Positions 10,098-20,545 are shown, numbered from the stretch's first letter. The stretch: 23,673 bases of DNA from Globomyces pollinis-pini (GCA_025399215.1 MU621351.1:1-23673), one strand, 5' to 3'. The notes: a model not told the origin generated them from the sequence alone. Numbers and translations: made by a program.

Positions 10098-12502
10098 TTA
10101 TGCTTCTGATTTCGTACGAACGGCACGCGTTGACAGTGTGGGCTGAACAGAATGTAGTTCGTTGTCGGACCCTTCCGATTCTATCGGATAAATAGCTACA
10201 CCAGTATCAGTATTTCTTAAAAAGTTACCTATGTTACTACTGGAGCGAGCATGAGTTGCAGATACGTTCCGTATTAGGTATTCATCACTTGTGTTTGAAC
10301 CTAATTCGTAATTTGATGGAAATTTGAACACAGTCGGCACTAATGTTATTTGAGACTTGTTACGATTGATTGAGTTATTTGATTTTCTTTTTGAATGATC
10401 TGGAATTGGTTAAATACATTATTGTACCTTATGTTATAAATTTTGCAATTGATTACCTTTGATCGAATGAGTGACGCCAGGCCCTAGTCCGGTCTATTGT
10501 TAAAAGCAGTAATATTACTAGTGCTAGTAATTGTCAATAATATTAATGATTACATTCACGTGGTGTGGGTTTTGCAGAGACTTGATTCACATGAGAAGAA
10601 ACGCTTTTGGTGCTATTTGGTAGGGTCTCCTCTTCCTCCACTTCAAAAATCCCGACGATTGATCTCAGACTTTTTGCTTGAACCGGATTCAGTGGTACTT
10701 CAATTGGTGTTTCTATCAAAGCAACTTTCACTGCCTCTGATGCCCAGGACACATTTCGTGATCGCATAACTAGTGTTATTGAATATATGTTACGTGACGG
10801 ACGAGAGTCATCCACTGAGGATTCACGAGCAGATACAATCGTTTGAGCGCGAGATGGTTTACCAGAATATATATATTTAGGTGACTGTATATCTGCTGTT
10901 ATGATGTCTGTTGACCCGTTGTGGTCACTGAAGACAGAAGGCCTTTGAATGACGTTTTCCTGTGTAATTTTACTCTTTGCTTTGGCGGTCGATTGACGCA
11001 TTATAATAGTCTCTCTTCGAGCATCTATATGTAAGGATAACTTCGATACCTTCTTGAAGCACGTTTGATGAAGAACCTGCCAAAATCAGTTATTCTTAAA
11101 AACATACGGCTATGTAGTAGCTTAATAGATCTCTCAAATTCTGACTTGGACTCTGATTCTGACCTACATTTCTGATGTGCAGTATGCGTGTCGATATCTT
11201 GTAACAAAATTCGATCCAAATCATTTAAAAACCTTCTCTGTTGGAATTCAGCTAAAGAGTTCGTTATTTGGTATTTTTCCAACACTTGATGGACTAATAA
11301 TAAGCGTAGACTGTACACATACGACTGGTGAAACTAGGCCCAAACTGTACCGCCAATGCTTTTTTGTCTATAGATCAATATAGTATGCATTTACGAGTCT
11401 CTAGAATAGTTTCCTTAAATAGTTTGTCGGCGTGGTTGTACATTTTTATCTTACTCTGAATATGAGAGTCTTTAAGGGTTTGTTCTAGACGATTATCATG
11501 TTGTAGAAGCGTTGCCGCATGCGCTATAGTTCCGTTGACTAGCAGAGTATTTGCTCGGCTTTGAGTTGATATGTGGATACTTGGGAATTTTGTAATGCCT
11601 TTAAATGAGATTAGTCTGTTATTTTAGAATACCTATAGGAAGAGTTTAATACAACAACACAGAAACCTATTGTTTTAGAAAATCGCTAAATAGTTAATAT
11701 GGAAGGAATTTTATACTAGCAATTCAGGTTGTTGTTCAACATGTGCAATGATAAATGAACAATGATCGTGTAAAATGGATAATGTTGTGAGTTGTAAGAT
11801 GCTTTTTTGGTATTCATCAGATAAATCGCTATAAATAGAAAATGATTGTGAATGTTGTGCTGAGCTGGATTTTTTATGGTGTCCCTGTATGGAACTGATT
11901 TTTCTGCTATGTGATGCCTATATGGTCAGCGAATATAGCATGCCTGATGCTTTTCTCTCACAAAGTATATTATGGTCGGACCAGTGAATAGTAGCCAATC
12001 TAATACATGCTTGAGTTTGTTCGTATGCTTTAGTTTAGACTTTTCATGAATGATATCAATGGTGGATTTTTCTAAATCGTCTATTGGAAAACATGGTGAT
12101 ATTTGGTTGTTGCGTAATACAAATAGACAAGAGGGTATTTTGGTGATATTAAATGAGTTTGGTATGGTTGACAGATATGCTGTATCTACCGCGACTGGTA
12201 ATAAAGAATAATCATCGTAGTAAGAAAGAGTGAGATTTGGTAGTCTAATGATTAAATATATTTATTACTGGTCTGTATTTGAGTGAATGAGCACCAGTAA
12301 TAAGTATTTATTTGCCAATGCAGAGAAATGAAATGAAGATTGTGGGACTAGCCAACCATTAGATATCTTTCCTTTGCAGTTTGCCATATGAGCGTGAAGA
12401 AAGCTTATTTGTGATGTTAATAAGGAAAGTTTGTTTATATTGTTACCACACTTCAGAGATACAACATGCACATTTGACAAGCAGCCATATATTAAAATGT
12501 TT
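10098..12502 (-). CDS. large unidentified protein, at least 12 exons, 5' end unresolved
   Basis: Model on the minus strand: 12269-12502, 11962-12244, 11717-11917, 11667-11685, 11395-11598, 11323-11367, 11108-11293, 11050-11076, 10554-11024, 10519-10523, 10457-10493, 10098-10399. This reads as one open frame of about 671 codons. The N-terminal part is beta-rich and propeller-like (NILIYGCLSNVHVVSLK), the middle is helical (LKHVLDWLLF, HVEQQPELL, HADKLFKETILE, HQVLEKYQITNSLAEFQQRR), and the C-terminus is Ser-rich and charged, probably disordered. I do not recognise the family. Introns are 24, 44, 31, 68 (34+34 back to back), 27, 29, 31, 25, 30, 25 and 57 (29+28 back to back) nt; exon 10 is only 5 nt. 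The first exon cannot be joined to an ATG with confidence in the roughly 130 bp before ArgRS, so a missing or truncated 5' end is possible. Confidence 0.6.
10400..10456 (-). other. back-to-back introns (29 + 28 nt) in the unidentified minus-strand gene
   Basis: On the minus strand GTAATC..CATAAG is followed directly by GTACAA..TTCCAG, with no base between. Removal of the whole 57 nt joins HSIK-D-HSKRK in frame. It could equally be one 57-nt intron with an internal AG|GT. Confidence 0.5.
10519..10523 (-). other. 5-nt microexon (CACTA)
   Basis: It is flanked by a 30-nt intron (10524-10553, GTAATC..ACTAG) and a 25-nt intron (10494-10518, GTAATA..AATAG). The 5 bases supply exactly the phase needed to join the upstream exon (..PTPRE) to TGLGPGVTHS. 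Direct joining of the outer sites breaks the frame. Confidence 0.5.
11599..11666 (-). other. back-to-back introns (34 + 34 nt) in the unidentified minus-strand gene
   Basis: On the minus strand a GTTTCT..CTATAG unit (11633-11666) is followed immediately by GTATTC..TTAAAG (11599-11632). Removing both joins a 19-nt exon (11667-11685) to the exon at 11598 in frame. Removing only one leaves stops or the wrong phase. Confidence 0.45.
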
Positions 12503-12631
12503 CTTTAAATTGCACTAAGAAATAACTCTCTATCCTCAGTACATTCGTACATTAAACGCTTGAGTCATATGAATTGACCTCGACTGTACTCTTGTGCATC
12601 TTTTTCATCGTCGAATCTAATTTTTTCTTCA

Positions 12632-15088
12632 ATGATCCCAAAACCTATTGAAATTCACCGAGCGTCGCTCTACCTCACTTTCTCTCCCCACTGTTTACCG
12701 TATGCCGAAGTTGCTGCCTTTCTGTCAAACAACTATTCCGGTGCCCGTTTGAATTTGGGTATAGACTCTAATTTATTGTCTGTTCATCCAACTCTCACTA
12801 TTCCAAAAGGAAAATTAGCAGGAGAAACAATCGTACTTACTGGAAAACCTTCTATTTTACGTTATTTGGCTCGATTGGCCAACCCTTCTCTATATCCTGA
12901 TTCTAAATTATTTGACCGTCATTCTATCGACTCTTACATTGATTCTGTTCGTAATCATTTCAATTCAAAGAATCAAAAGGAGAACTCTTTGATTTTGAAA
13001 TCATTAGAAAAAACCATCTCAAAGGAATTCCTCGTCTCAAATCATCTATCTATCGCTGATTTATTCATTTGGGATTACTTGAAATCACAAAAAGATTCGG
13101 AAAATAACCAGTTTAATGAATGGCTGTCAAATAATTCAAATATTGAAAATTGGATTGAAAAATACAATTCAAAATTCGCAAATGCTGTTGAATTGGTACA
13201 ACAAACGTTGGCAAAGGCACCAGTTATTGATGTTTATCGTTTTTCAATTGTTAAACAGTTGATTGAATTAACTGGCCTTCCTGCAATGACTTTGTATTCG
13301 TCTTTTATATCGCCAAAACAAAAAGAACATGGTGATGTTGCACTTTCTCTACACGCATTAAAATTACCAGGAAATCCAATGGAGCTGGGTAAAGAAATCG
13401 TTCAAAAGGTATGTACACTGATCCTTCATCGTGGTTTTGAGTGTACACTTTTTCAGAATTATACTTAATTTAAGAATTATGATACTGATTTTTTAGTTTA
13501 AAACAAATCAATACGTTGCCAAAGTTATAACTGCTGGTCCTTTTGTCAATTTCACATTTAACCGCTCTGCGCTCTATTACTCAGGGATTACACAAGCGAT
13601 CAAGTTGGGACCATTGTTTGGATCCAATGCTAGCGGGTATGGTAAAGTGGCACTGTGTGAGTACAGTTCTCCAAACATTGCAAAACCTTTCCATGTTGGT
13701 CACTTGCGAAGTACCATCATTGGAAGTTTTCTTGAAAAGCTTTTGGGTCATTGTGGGTGGACTACCCTATCGATCAATTATCTCGGTGATTGGGGAAAAC
13801 AATACGGTATCAAAATAACATAAGTAATACTTTTAGGTTTATTGGCTGTTGGGTTTGAAAAATATGGATCTGAAGAAAAGTTGAAAGAAAATCCAATTAA
13901 GCATTTGTATGATGTTTATGTTCAAGTGAACAAGGATGCAGCTGAAGATGAATCTGTGGATACTTTAGCTCGAACCTATTTCAAGAAAATGGAAGATAGT
14001 AATGTCTACCGTAATTAATATTATTAGATGAAGAAGAATCATTGCTTTTGTGGCAAAAATTCCGTGATTTAAGTATTGTTGCCTATACGAAAATTTATGG
14101 CCGTTTAAATGTCAACTTTGATGTTTATTCAGGGGAATCTCAATATCGATTGGGACAAATGCAAGAAGTTTTGCATGAATTGCGTGATAAAGGCTTGCTT
14201 ACCCCAGATAATGGTGCGCAAATCGTGGATTTGAAACCTTATGGACACGGAACTGCTGTAATTGCCAAAACGGATGGATCCCTACTTTATTTGTCTCGAG
14301 ATATTGCCGCTGCTGTTGATCGTTACGAGAATTACAATTTCGATAAATTATTTTATGTCGTGGGTGCTACTCAGTCCCATCATTTCAACCAATTATTCAA
14401 GATTCTAGAATTAATGGGTAAACCATGGGCTGATAAATGTGTTCACATCGGATCCGGGCTGATTAAATCGAAAGATGGTAGTATGTCTACCCGTAAAGGA
14501 ACCGTCGTCTTCTTGCAAGATATATTAGACAACGTACAAGAAGAAATGCATACAGTTATGAAAAAGAATGAAAAGAAGTATGCTCAAATCGAAGATCCTG
14601 ATAAAGTATCTGACATTGTTGGAATTTCATCTATTATGATTCAAGATATGGCGGCCCGTCGAATCAAAGATTATGCTTTTGATTGGTCTCGTATGTTGTC
14701 GTTTGAGGGTGACACTGGGCCATATTTACAATATGCCCACTCTCGAGTCTGTTCTATCGAACGATTAGCAGAGTTCAAAGTTACTCCAGAATCAGTCGAC
14801 TCGGTTGATTTATCATTATTAACTGAACCACAAGCAATTGCAGTTATGGAGCTGGTTGTTTCATTCCCAGATGTCATTCGTGATGTGAGTGTCAGTTTGG
14901 AACCATGTCAAATTGTCAACTACGCTTTACGACTCAGTCATGCTATTTCTTCAGCTATTACTGAATTGTGGGTTGCTGGCCGTGAACCTGAAGTAGCTCA
15001 GGCACGTCTCGTCATGTATGCTTCTGCTCGTGTTGCACTCGGAAACTCTTTACGTTTGTTGGGATTAGAACCATTAGAACGCATGTAG
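12632..15088 (+). CDS. cytosolic arginyl-tRNA synthetase with GST-like N-terminal extension
   Basis: Model: 12632-13408, 13497-13806, 13837-13998, 14028-15088; 769 aa. A class I aminoacyl-tRNA synthetase that charges tRNA-Arg. Catalytic signatures: the HIGH-type motif HVGH at 325-328 (SSPNIAKPFHVGHLRST), LGDWGKQYG, and the degenerate KMSKS loop MSTRKG at about 569-574. The C-terminal anticodon-binding domain ends in LGLEPLERM, as usual for the family. Residues 1 to about 185 precede the normal ArgRS N-terminal domain and look like a GST fold (LTGKPSILRYLARL; SNHLSIADLFIWDYLKSQ). Such domains tether other synthetases into multi-enzyme complexes. Introns are 88, 30 and 29 nt; the first is an outlier in length. 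AATAAA at 15095-15100, 7 nt after the stop. No mitochondrial targeting peptide is obvious. Confidence 0.95.
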
Positions 15089-15278
15089 TTTAGCAATAAA
15101 ATACAAATCACAATCTATTCCATTACTATTCCACCATTGAAGTATGTCATTTTGGTTTGCAACTTTGACGTTTGTGACGTTGTGACATGGGTGAACAAAA
15201 GACCGAATTTTGTGATCAAAAATTCATAAAGTCAATCAACCTCACACAAGAACGCCATTGAAAATAAGCTATAAGTAG

Positions 15279-16761
15279 ATGACAATCAAACGAGGGCATG
15301 ATGAGCTACAAGGTAACCAGCATTATAATCACAATTTATTTGTAGATCTAACAAAAGGGTTAAGTTCCATGAAAGTGCATTCTGAAGCAAGTCAAAAACG
15401 GATCCAACTTAAGAAGAATATATTGGATCCTAGTAATCAATTTCTACTGATAGCCTACTAGTTGATGAAGATGACATGAGTGACTCCACTTTTGAACTCC
15501 ATTCTGGGTCGGAATCAGGATCAGACAGTGATAGTAACAACGCGGAATAGCATTTATATATAGGTAAGTTTTCCTAACTGACTCGGTATCTAGGTAGCTT
15601 GTGTCATTCTTATTTTTTCCTTTTAGGTATTGAAATGGATGAAGAAGTCATGGTTGATACAACTGAAGAATTGAAACCTCATGGAATAGACACTGGGAAT
15701 TCAAAATTCTCAGAGTACGATACTGAAACGGTGATTCCAGACTACGAACCTACACACCTTGGCCCATCCGACCAAGGACGTAATATACATACCCCGAATT
15801 TATCTTTAGATTCGGATTATTATTCAAGTGACGATGGTGATGGACCAGATGTTGGCACAATGTATCCAAAGAAAAAAGACTATAAGTTACGTGCTCAAAA
15901 TATGTTGACATTCTTACCTCCCATTCAACATCATTGGGTTATTAAAATGGCACGGTACAATTCCAATGAACGGCGATGGGTCAATAAAGGGTTAGGATAT
16001 TTACTCTAAATACCATAGTCCTGTAATGATCTACTTTATTCATCATGCAAATGAACCTGTCAGACTAATCGGACACTATTTATATTCAACAAAAAGTATA
16101 TGCTTTGATATACAATGTAATTCACTTTTATATTTACAGTATATGATCCAGTATATGAATTTTTTAAATTCTTTATCAAACATTATCCATCCAATCGAAT
16201 TCGATTTTCCACTTTCAAACAAAACGGTGTTAAATCAGCTACAATCCAAACAAACGCTATTTTAATGAATCAACAGAAAATATTTCAATGTCGGAGTGTT
16301 ATTGAGATGGTACAAGAAGATCATGCCAGTTTATTTGATTTTAAATTCATCAACCAGCAAGGTATACATTCAATAACTTATATGGTAGATTATATGTTGT
16401 TTGGGGAGTGTCTGGATGTTGCTTTGGGAATTGTTCATCAACGTGAATTTCAAAGACGTTTGGATTCATATACACTACCAATACGAGTTTCCAACAAACT
16501 TGTTGCTCAATCCACATATATTCAATCACCTGATTTTGTCAACCAAGTAAGTTTTCTGTTTGTTGACAAAAGTTGTGTACCAGTGGGTTGAAATTTAATC
16601 CTTCTGTAATTCATGGTCTGGTTTGCGAAACAGTACAATGTGTATGGTGTGGTTGTGTTTTAGGTCCCTTTGACAATATTGTAGATGTGAATGAGATTCA
16701 TTGTAAAGCTCATGGTGCAGGATACCATGTAACATGCCCTTTTATTCGTTATAATCAATAA
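15279..16761 (+). CDS. unidentified acidic protein with Cys/His-rich C-terminus
   Basis: Model: 15279-15312, 15346-15432, 15462-15533, 15627-15979, 15996-16095, 16140-16546, 16573-16761; 413 aa. The N-terminal part is strongly acidic and Ser-rich (SGSESGSDSDS; DSDYYSSDDGDGPD). The middle is a folded-looking domain (MLTFLPPIQHHWVIKMARYN; VMIYFIHHANEPVRLIGHY). The C-terminal 60 residues contain eight Cys and three His, including C-x4-C-x2-C-x-C and HCKAHGAGYHVTC, suggesting zinc binding. I do not recognise the family. Two joins are uncertain: between exons 3 and 4 (three consecutive mini-introns, or two genes separated by a TAG at 15548-15550), and between exons 4 and 5 (a 16-nt intron or a one-base frameshift). 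It converges on UTP6 with 75 bp between stops. Confidence 0.6.
15534..15626 (+). other. three back-to-back mini-introns (30 + 30 + 33 nt)
   Basis: GTAACA..TATATAG (15534-15563), GTAAGT..TATCTAG (15564-15593) and GTAGCT..CTTTTAG (15594-15626) abut with no exon base between them. Removing all 93 nt joins SGSDSD-S-IEMDEEV in frame. The middle unit has a good TTCCTAACTGAC branch region. The three units do not resemble each other outside the splice signals. All three lengths are multiples of three. Confidence 0.5.
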
Positions 16762-16836
16762 TTACTACCTAATAAACGTTTTTAAATATAGCTCGACGAT
16801 AAAGTATGTATTCAATGAATATATATTAAAATAGGT

Positions 16837-19112
16837 TTAATTTTTAATATCTTGATAGCGCTGTTCAAAAGCCTCCAAATCATCAACTTCCTTGCATGCT
16901 ATCCAATACAATTGAGCTGCCTTGTTATGTTGACCAGCATCAAACTCGAACGAAATATGATTCATCCACATATCTAAACTTTAACAAAATGTAATATACC
17001 AGCATGAGTGCGATCAATACGATGAGCTACATCCCAAAGCATTTCGATACGTTTCAGTAATACCGAATCTAGGACTTTGAAGTATTCGTTGGTCTCGATT
17101 TGAATGATATGGTAGACAAAATCGATTGATTGTGTTTTAGATTTGATCAATTCATCCGTCAATTTTCTAAAATCTACAAATCCTTTTGTTTGTAAAATAA
17201 AATGACAATATTTTTGTAATATTTCGGTTTCATGAATTGAATGGCCCAAATACTTTCTATTCAATGATAACTAACGGTTAGATTGTAACGCCCACCTTAA
17301 ATAATGAGTCAATCTCTGATGGATTGTACGATTGATCAATTAAATAATCAATGAAAAATCTCCAAAGAGCAATCTGTTCCATTTTATTGACTACCTCGAT
17401 CGCCTGTTTAAACAATTCAATTCTATTTTCAATAGTGGTTTCGAATTCAATTCGTTCAATCCATAGCAAAGAAGAATTTGGGTGATAAGTTAAACCTTTT
17501 TCGATAATTTTAATATCTTTTGATTGTTTGTACCAAGACAGGTAGATGCTGATGGTTGCTAGTCCATTTGTATCAGATTGTTCGAATGCATATTGAAGAT
17601 TCATGGATAAATATTTCAACTAGACAATTAATTACTCATATGCATACCAAGTTTGGTTCGTCGCATTTAGTTTGTTGAAGTGTTAAAAATTCTACAAAAT
17701 AAACCCACAATGTAGAGTTTCTGGCTTCGTTTAAATGCTCAATATACTCCTGCACAGTTTTTCCCAATGCAATTGGATATTCAGGATCGTCAGATTTATA
17801 CTTGACGATGTGTCTTTCACAAATTATTTTGATTACTTTGGGTTCAGCAGGGAAATCCTGCTTCAAACTAAACGTTAATTTATATATTGTATTACCTGTC
17901 AAAAATATCAGTTTGAGCAGCAATGGAATCCAAGTCAAAGGTGTGATAAATATCCAAAAATGACAACCTGAAATCCACATCATTTGGGATGTCTATCAAT
18001 TAGTATTAGTCGTCTATATACATATAATTGCATTTCGATAAACTGCCCTTGGGATAGATAACTGTACTAATGCTTGTTGAGTTGCTGATAGCTTCTCATT
18101 CATTAATTCCGTCGTGTTTTCCGCTCGAGATTGAGCTAAAATACTATCCTAAAAATAAGAAATGGTGTTAAACTCTACTTTTTCAAAAACATCATCATCT
18201 TCGTTTTCATTTGAGAGTTTAGGCAATTCGACTCCTTCTTGTTCATCAGAACTATTCACTGGAACAGAATCTACTTTTTTCTCTTGAAACAACACACGAC
18301 GACGCTCTTTCAGTTTAAAGATCCAAAGTAACTCCAGTTTGAAATATTCTAACCATAATTTCTGATCTTGTGGATTAATACGAATGGCTCTTTGAAGTAG
18401 AACTTTGATGTTAAGAATAAAAATTACTTCGTGCAGATGTAATATTGTGATTTTGTTCGAATTCGTAGGATGCTGCCATAATCCAAAAGATGGATTTTGT
18501 AGGATGCAATTGAATAGCTCTATTGAATATAAGTAACATGTAAGAAAGTAATAGTAAATGAACTAAGGGTAATATTTGGAGATTCTCATAGATATAATAT
18601 TACCTTGCGAAATTTTTCCCCAAAGTTCTACAACTTTTGGCTTTGATACTCCAATCAAAATATTGAACCCAAATTCGAATGTCATTTGAAAATTTCTTTA
18701 AAGTTTTCAAGTAAATAGCGTGAATCCGGCGAACAATAGAATAATCTGATAAAGTGATTGCCTTTTCTGTACAATTGAGATAACAAAGGCTATTTACCAC
18801 CCAATTCTTTGTGATTTGGCTTATTCAACTGATATCGATCCTTTCTCTTTTTACGTAACTTTTCAAGATTGATTTCGTATTGGATATACATCAAAAAGTC
18901 CTTTTTCAGGGGTATTTTTCTGTTGATGAATATATATGTTGATATACCTATGTATTTTATATTCCAAATCGGTTCGTTTCTTGACTATTTGTTTTATTTC
19001 CAGCTATCATGGTTAAATACATGAATCATACTTGAGTAAATATACCCCTTTCTTGTAGGTCCTCTAATTCGGGGATCATTTTTTCTAATTCATAATGAAC
19101 TGCATCGGCCAT
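16837..19112 (-). CDS. UTP6: UTP6, U3 snoRNP / small-subunit processome protein with HAT repeats
   Basis: Model on the minus strand: 19032-19112, 18948-19003, 18798-18919, 18604-18745, 18428-18519, 18179-18402, 18022-18148, 17896-17992, 17648-17867, 17296-17619, 17000-17270, 16837-16973; 630 aa. It is a nucleolar component of the UTP-B module that assembles on pre-rRNA for 18S maturation. The N-terminus is characteristic (MADAVHYELEKMIPELEDL, then IVKKRTDLEYKIHRKIPLKKDFLMYIQYEINLE, split here by introns), followed by HAT half-repeats: IRIWVQYFDWSI, KSIFWIMAASYEFE, DQKLWLEYFKLEL, STLWVYFVEFL, SLLWIERIEFE and MWMNHISFEF. An acidic insert lies near 240 (NENEDDD). Introns are 28, 28, 52, 84, 25, 30, 29, 28, 28, 25 and 26 nt. 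Length is in the range of animal and fungal UTP6 proteins. All joins keep phase and recreate family-like sequence. Confidence 0.92.
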
Positions 19113-19396
19113 CTTTTAAAAAAACAAAAAAAAATATGATTTGAATTTCACAGTAGTTTAAAGAGAAACAGCTAAAGAATTTCCAATATTTCCAATGCTG
19201 AAAGTGTTTAGGTTACTCAAAGGCACATTCTCATGGTTGGAATTTCTCAGTAACGCTAGTAAATAATGAAAGAAATGAATGATTTTTTATAAGATTTGGC
19301 AAACATTCAAAGAAAGTTATTCAAATTGAGTGATTCAAGTGCAGTCTGACCAGCATTCTTTGGTCATTGTTTGAATAAGCTTTTTTTTTTTTTTTT

Positions 19397-20545
19397 ATGG
19401 AAACAGAGGAGGGAGAAACCAAACAAAACACACCCAATATCACAATTACTCCCCCTAGCGATACAGTAAGTCCAGAAGCTTCTGGGAACCCATCAAGCCA
19501 GTCGGTAGTAACAGTCTGTAATGATCCTCCTGTTAGAAAGAGGAAGAACAGTCACTCAGAACCAAAGATATTCCTATGCAAGGACTGTAACAAGTCATTT
19601 ACCCAGCAGGCACATTTGAATATTCATCAGGTTTGTTTTTTTCAGTCTTATTGGTAGCGGAAACACACCGGAGAACGACCGTATGTTTGTGGGTTCTCTG
19701 GTTGCTCAAAGTCATTTACTCAACTGGGGAACTTGAAGGTATTTTAAATATTCTTATATCAGACTCACGAGCGGAAACATACTGGGGAAAGACCTTTCAA
19801 AGTATACCTCTCTATTACTAACTTCTCAGTGCAAAGATTGTGGAAAATCGTTTAGTCAAATGGGAAATATGAAGACTCACGAGCAATGTATTCCAACATT
19901 TACTTACCTTTTAGTGCATAGAGGAATACGTCCTTACCCTTGTAATATCAATGGTTGTGATAAGTCTTTTACTCAACTTGGAAATTTGAAAGTATTTCAT
20001 TTTGGTCACTGATCTATAGTCTCATCAAGCTAAAGTCCATTCTCAAAATCCTCCAAACCAGGATTCCAACAATCAAGTCATTTTAGATACTAAAGTGCTT
20101 GATCCAATTCCAGAATCATCTTTGCCCATTCGTAAACGAAAATTACAAAAAGTTGATTTGTCGGAACCAAAGAAACGGATTTTAACTGAACCCAACAAAA
20201 ATGATGCTGTTATCGATAAGCAAAAAGGAACTGAAACGGATGTAAACTCAACATCCACTGGTGTTAATACAGATCTAAATGGTAATCATATTAATGTGAT
20301 CTAAATTTATTAAAGCAGTCACCAAATTGAACGAAAACCACTTATATTCTATTATTGAAGTAACAACCGATCAATCAGAAACTAATTAGAATGGAAATTT
20401 TGACGATGTCTCAGCAAATGATCATACAGATGCGAGTATGGAGGAAAAATTGCTGCTAGGTATGAAGGCTGTGTTAGATCGGCAGGAAAACGTTGACAGG
20501 AAGGGTGTGTTGAGCCGACAGGAATTTGTTGATCGCCTTAGTTAA
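19397..20545 (+). CDS. C2H2 zinc-finger protein with four fingers, probable transcription factor
   Basis: Model: 19397-19630, 19658-19738, 19763-19801, 19830-19887, 19915-19991, 20020-20281, 20319-20359, 20390-20545; 315 aa. After a Ser/Thr/Pro-rich leader and a basic patch (RKRK near 47) come four C2H2 fingers from residue 61. Spacings are C2C-12-H3H, C4C-12-H3H, C2C-12-H3H and C4C-12-H4H, with TGERP linkers and the recurring helix FTQLGNLK / FSQMGNMK typical of DNA-binding fingers. A second basic patch (IRKRKLQK) follows, then a polar tail ending in DRKGVLSRQEFVDRLS. Introns are 27, 24, 28, 27, 28, 37 and 30 nt. If the last two are not spliced the protein ends 17 nt later at a TAA (20302-20304); the downstream coding-like segment argues for splicing. 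The ATG directly follows a run of 16 T. Target genes unknown. Confidence 0.87.

Noticed and set aside
15279..15550. A separate 69-aa acidic gene ending at TAG 15548-15550
   Set aside because: The frame after the stop stays in phase with the next coding block only 85 nt away, and a GTAAC donor 14 nt before the stop allows in-frame splicing to it; one gene is the simpler reading, though two genes cannot be excluded.
20282..20304. Stop codon at 20302-20304 as the end of the zinc-finger protein
   Set aside because: A 37-nt and a 30-nt intron of local style connect in frame to a clearly coding-like tail ending at 20545; kept only as an alternative isoform.
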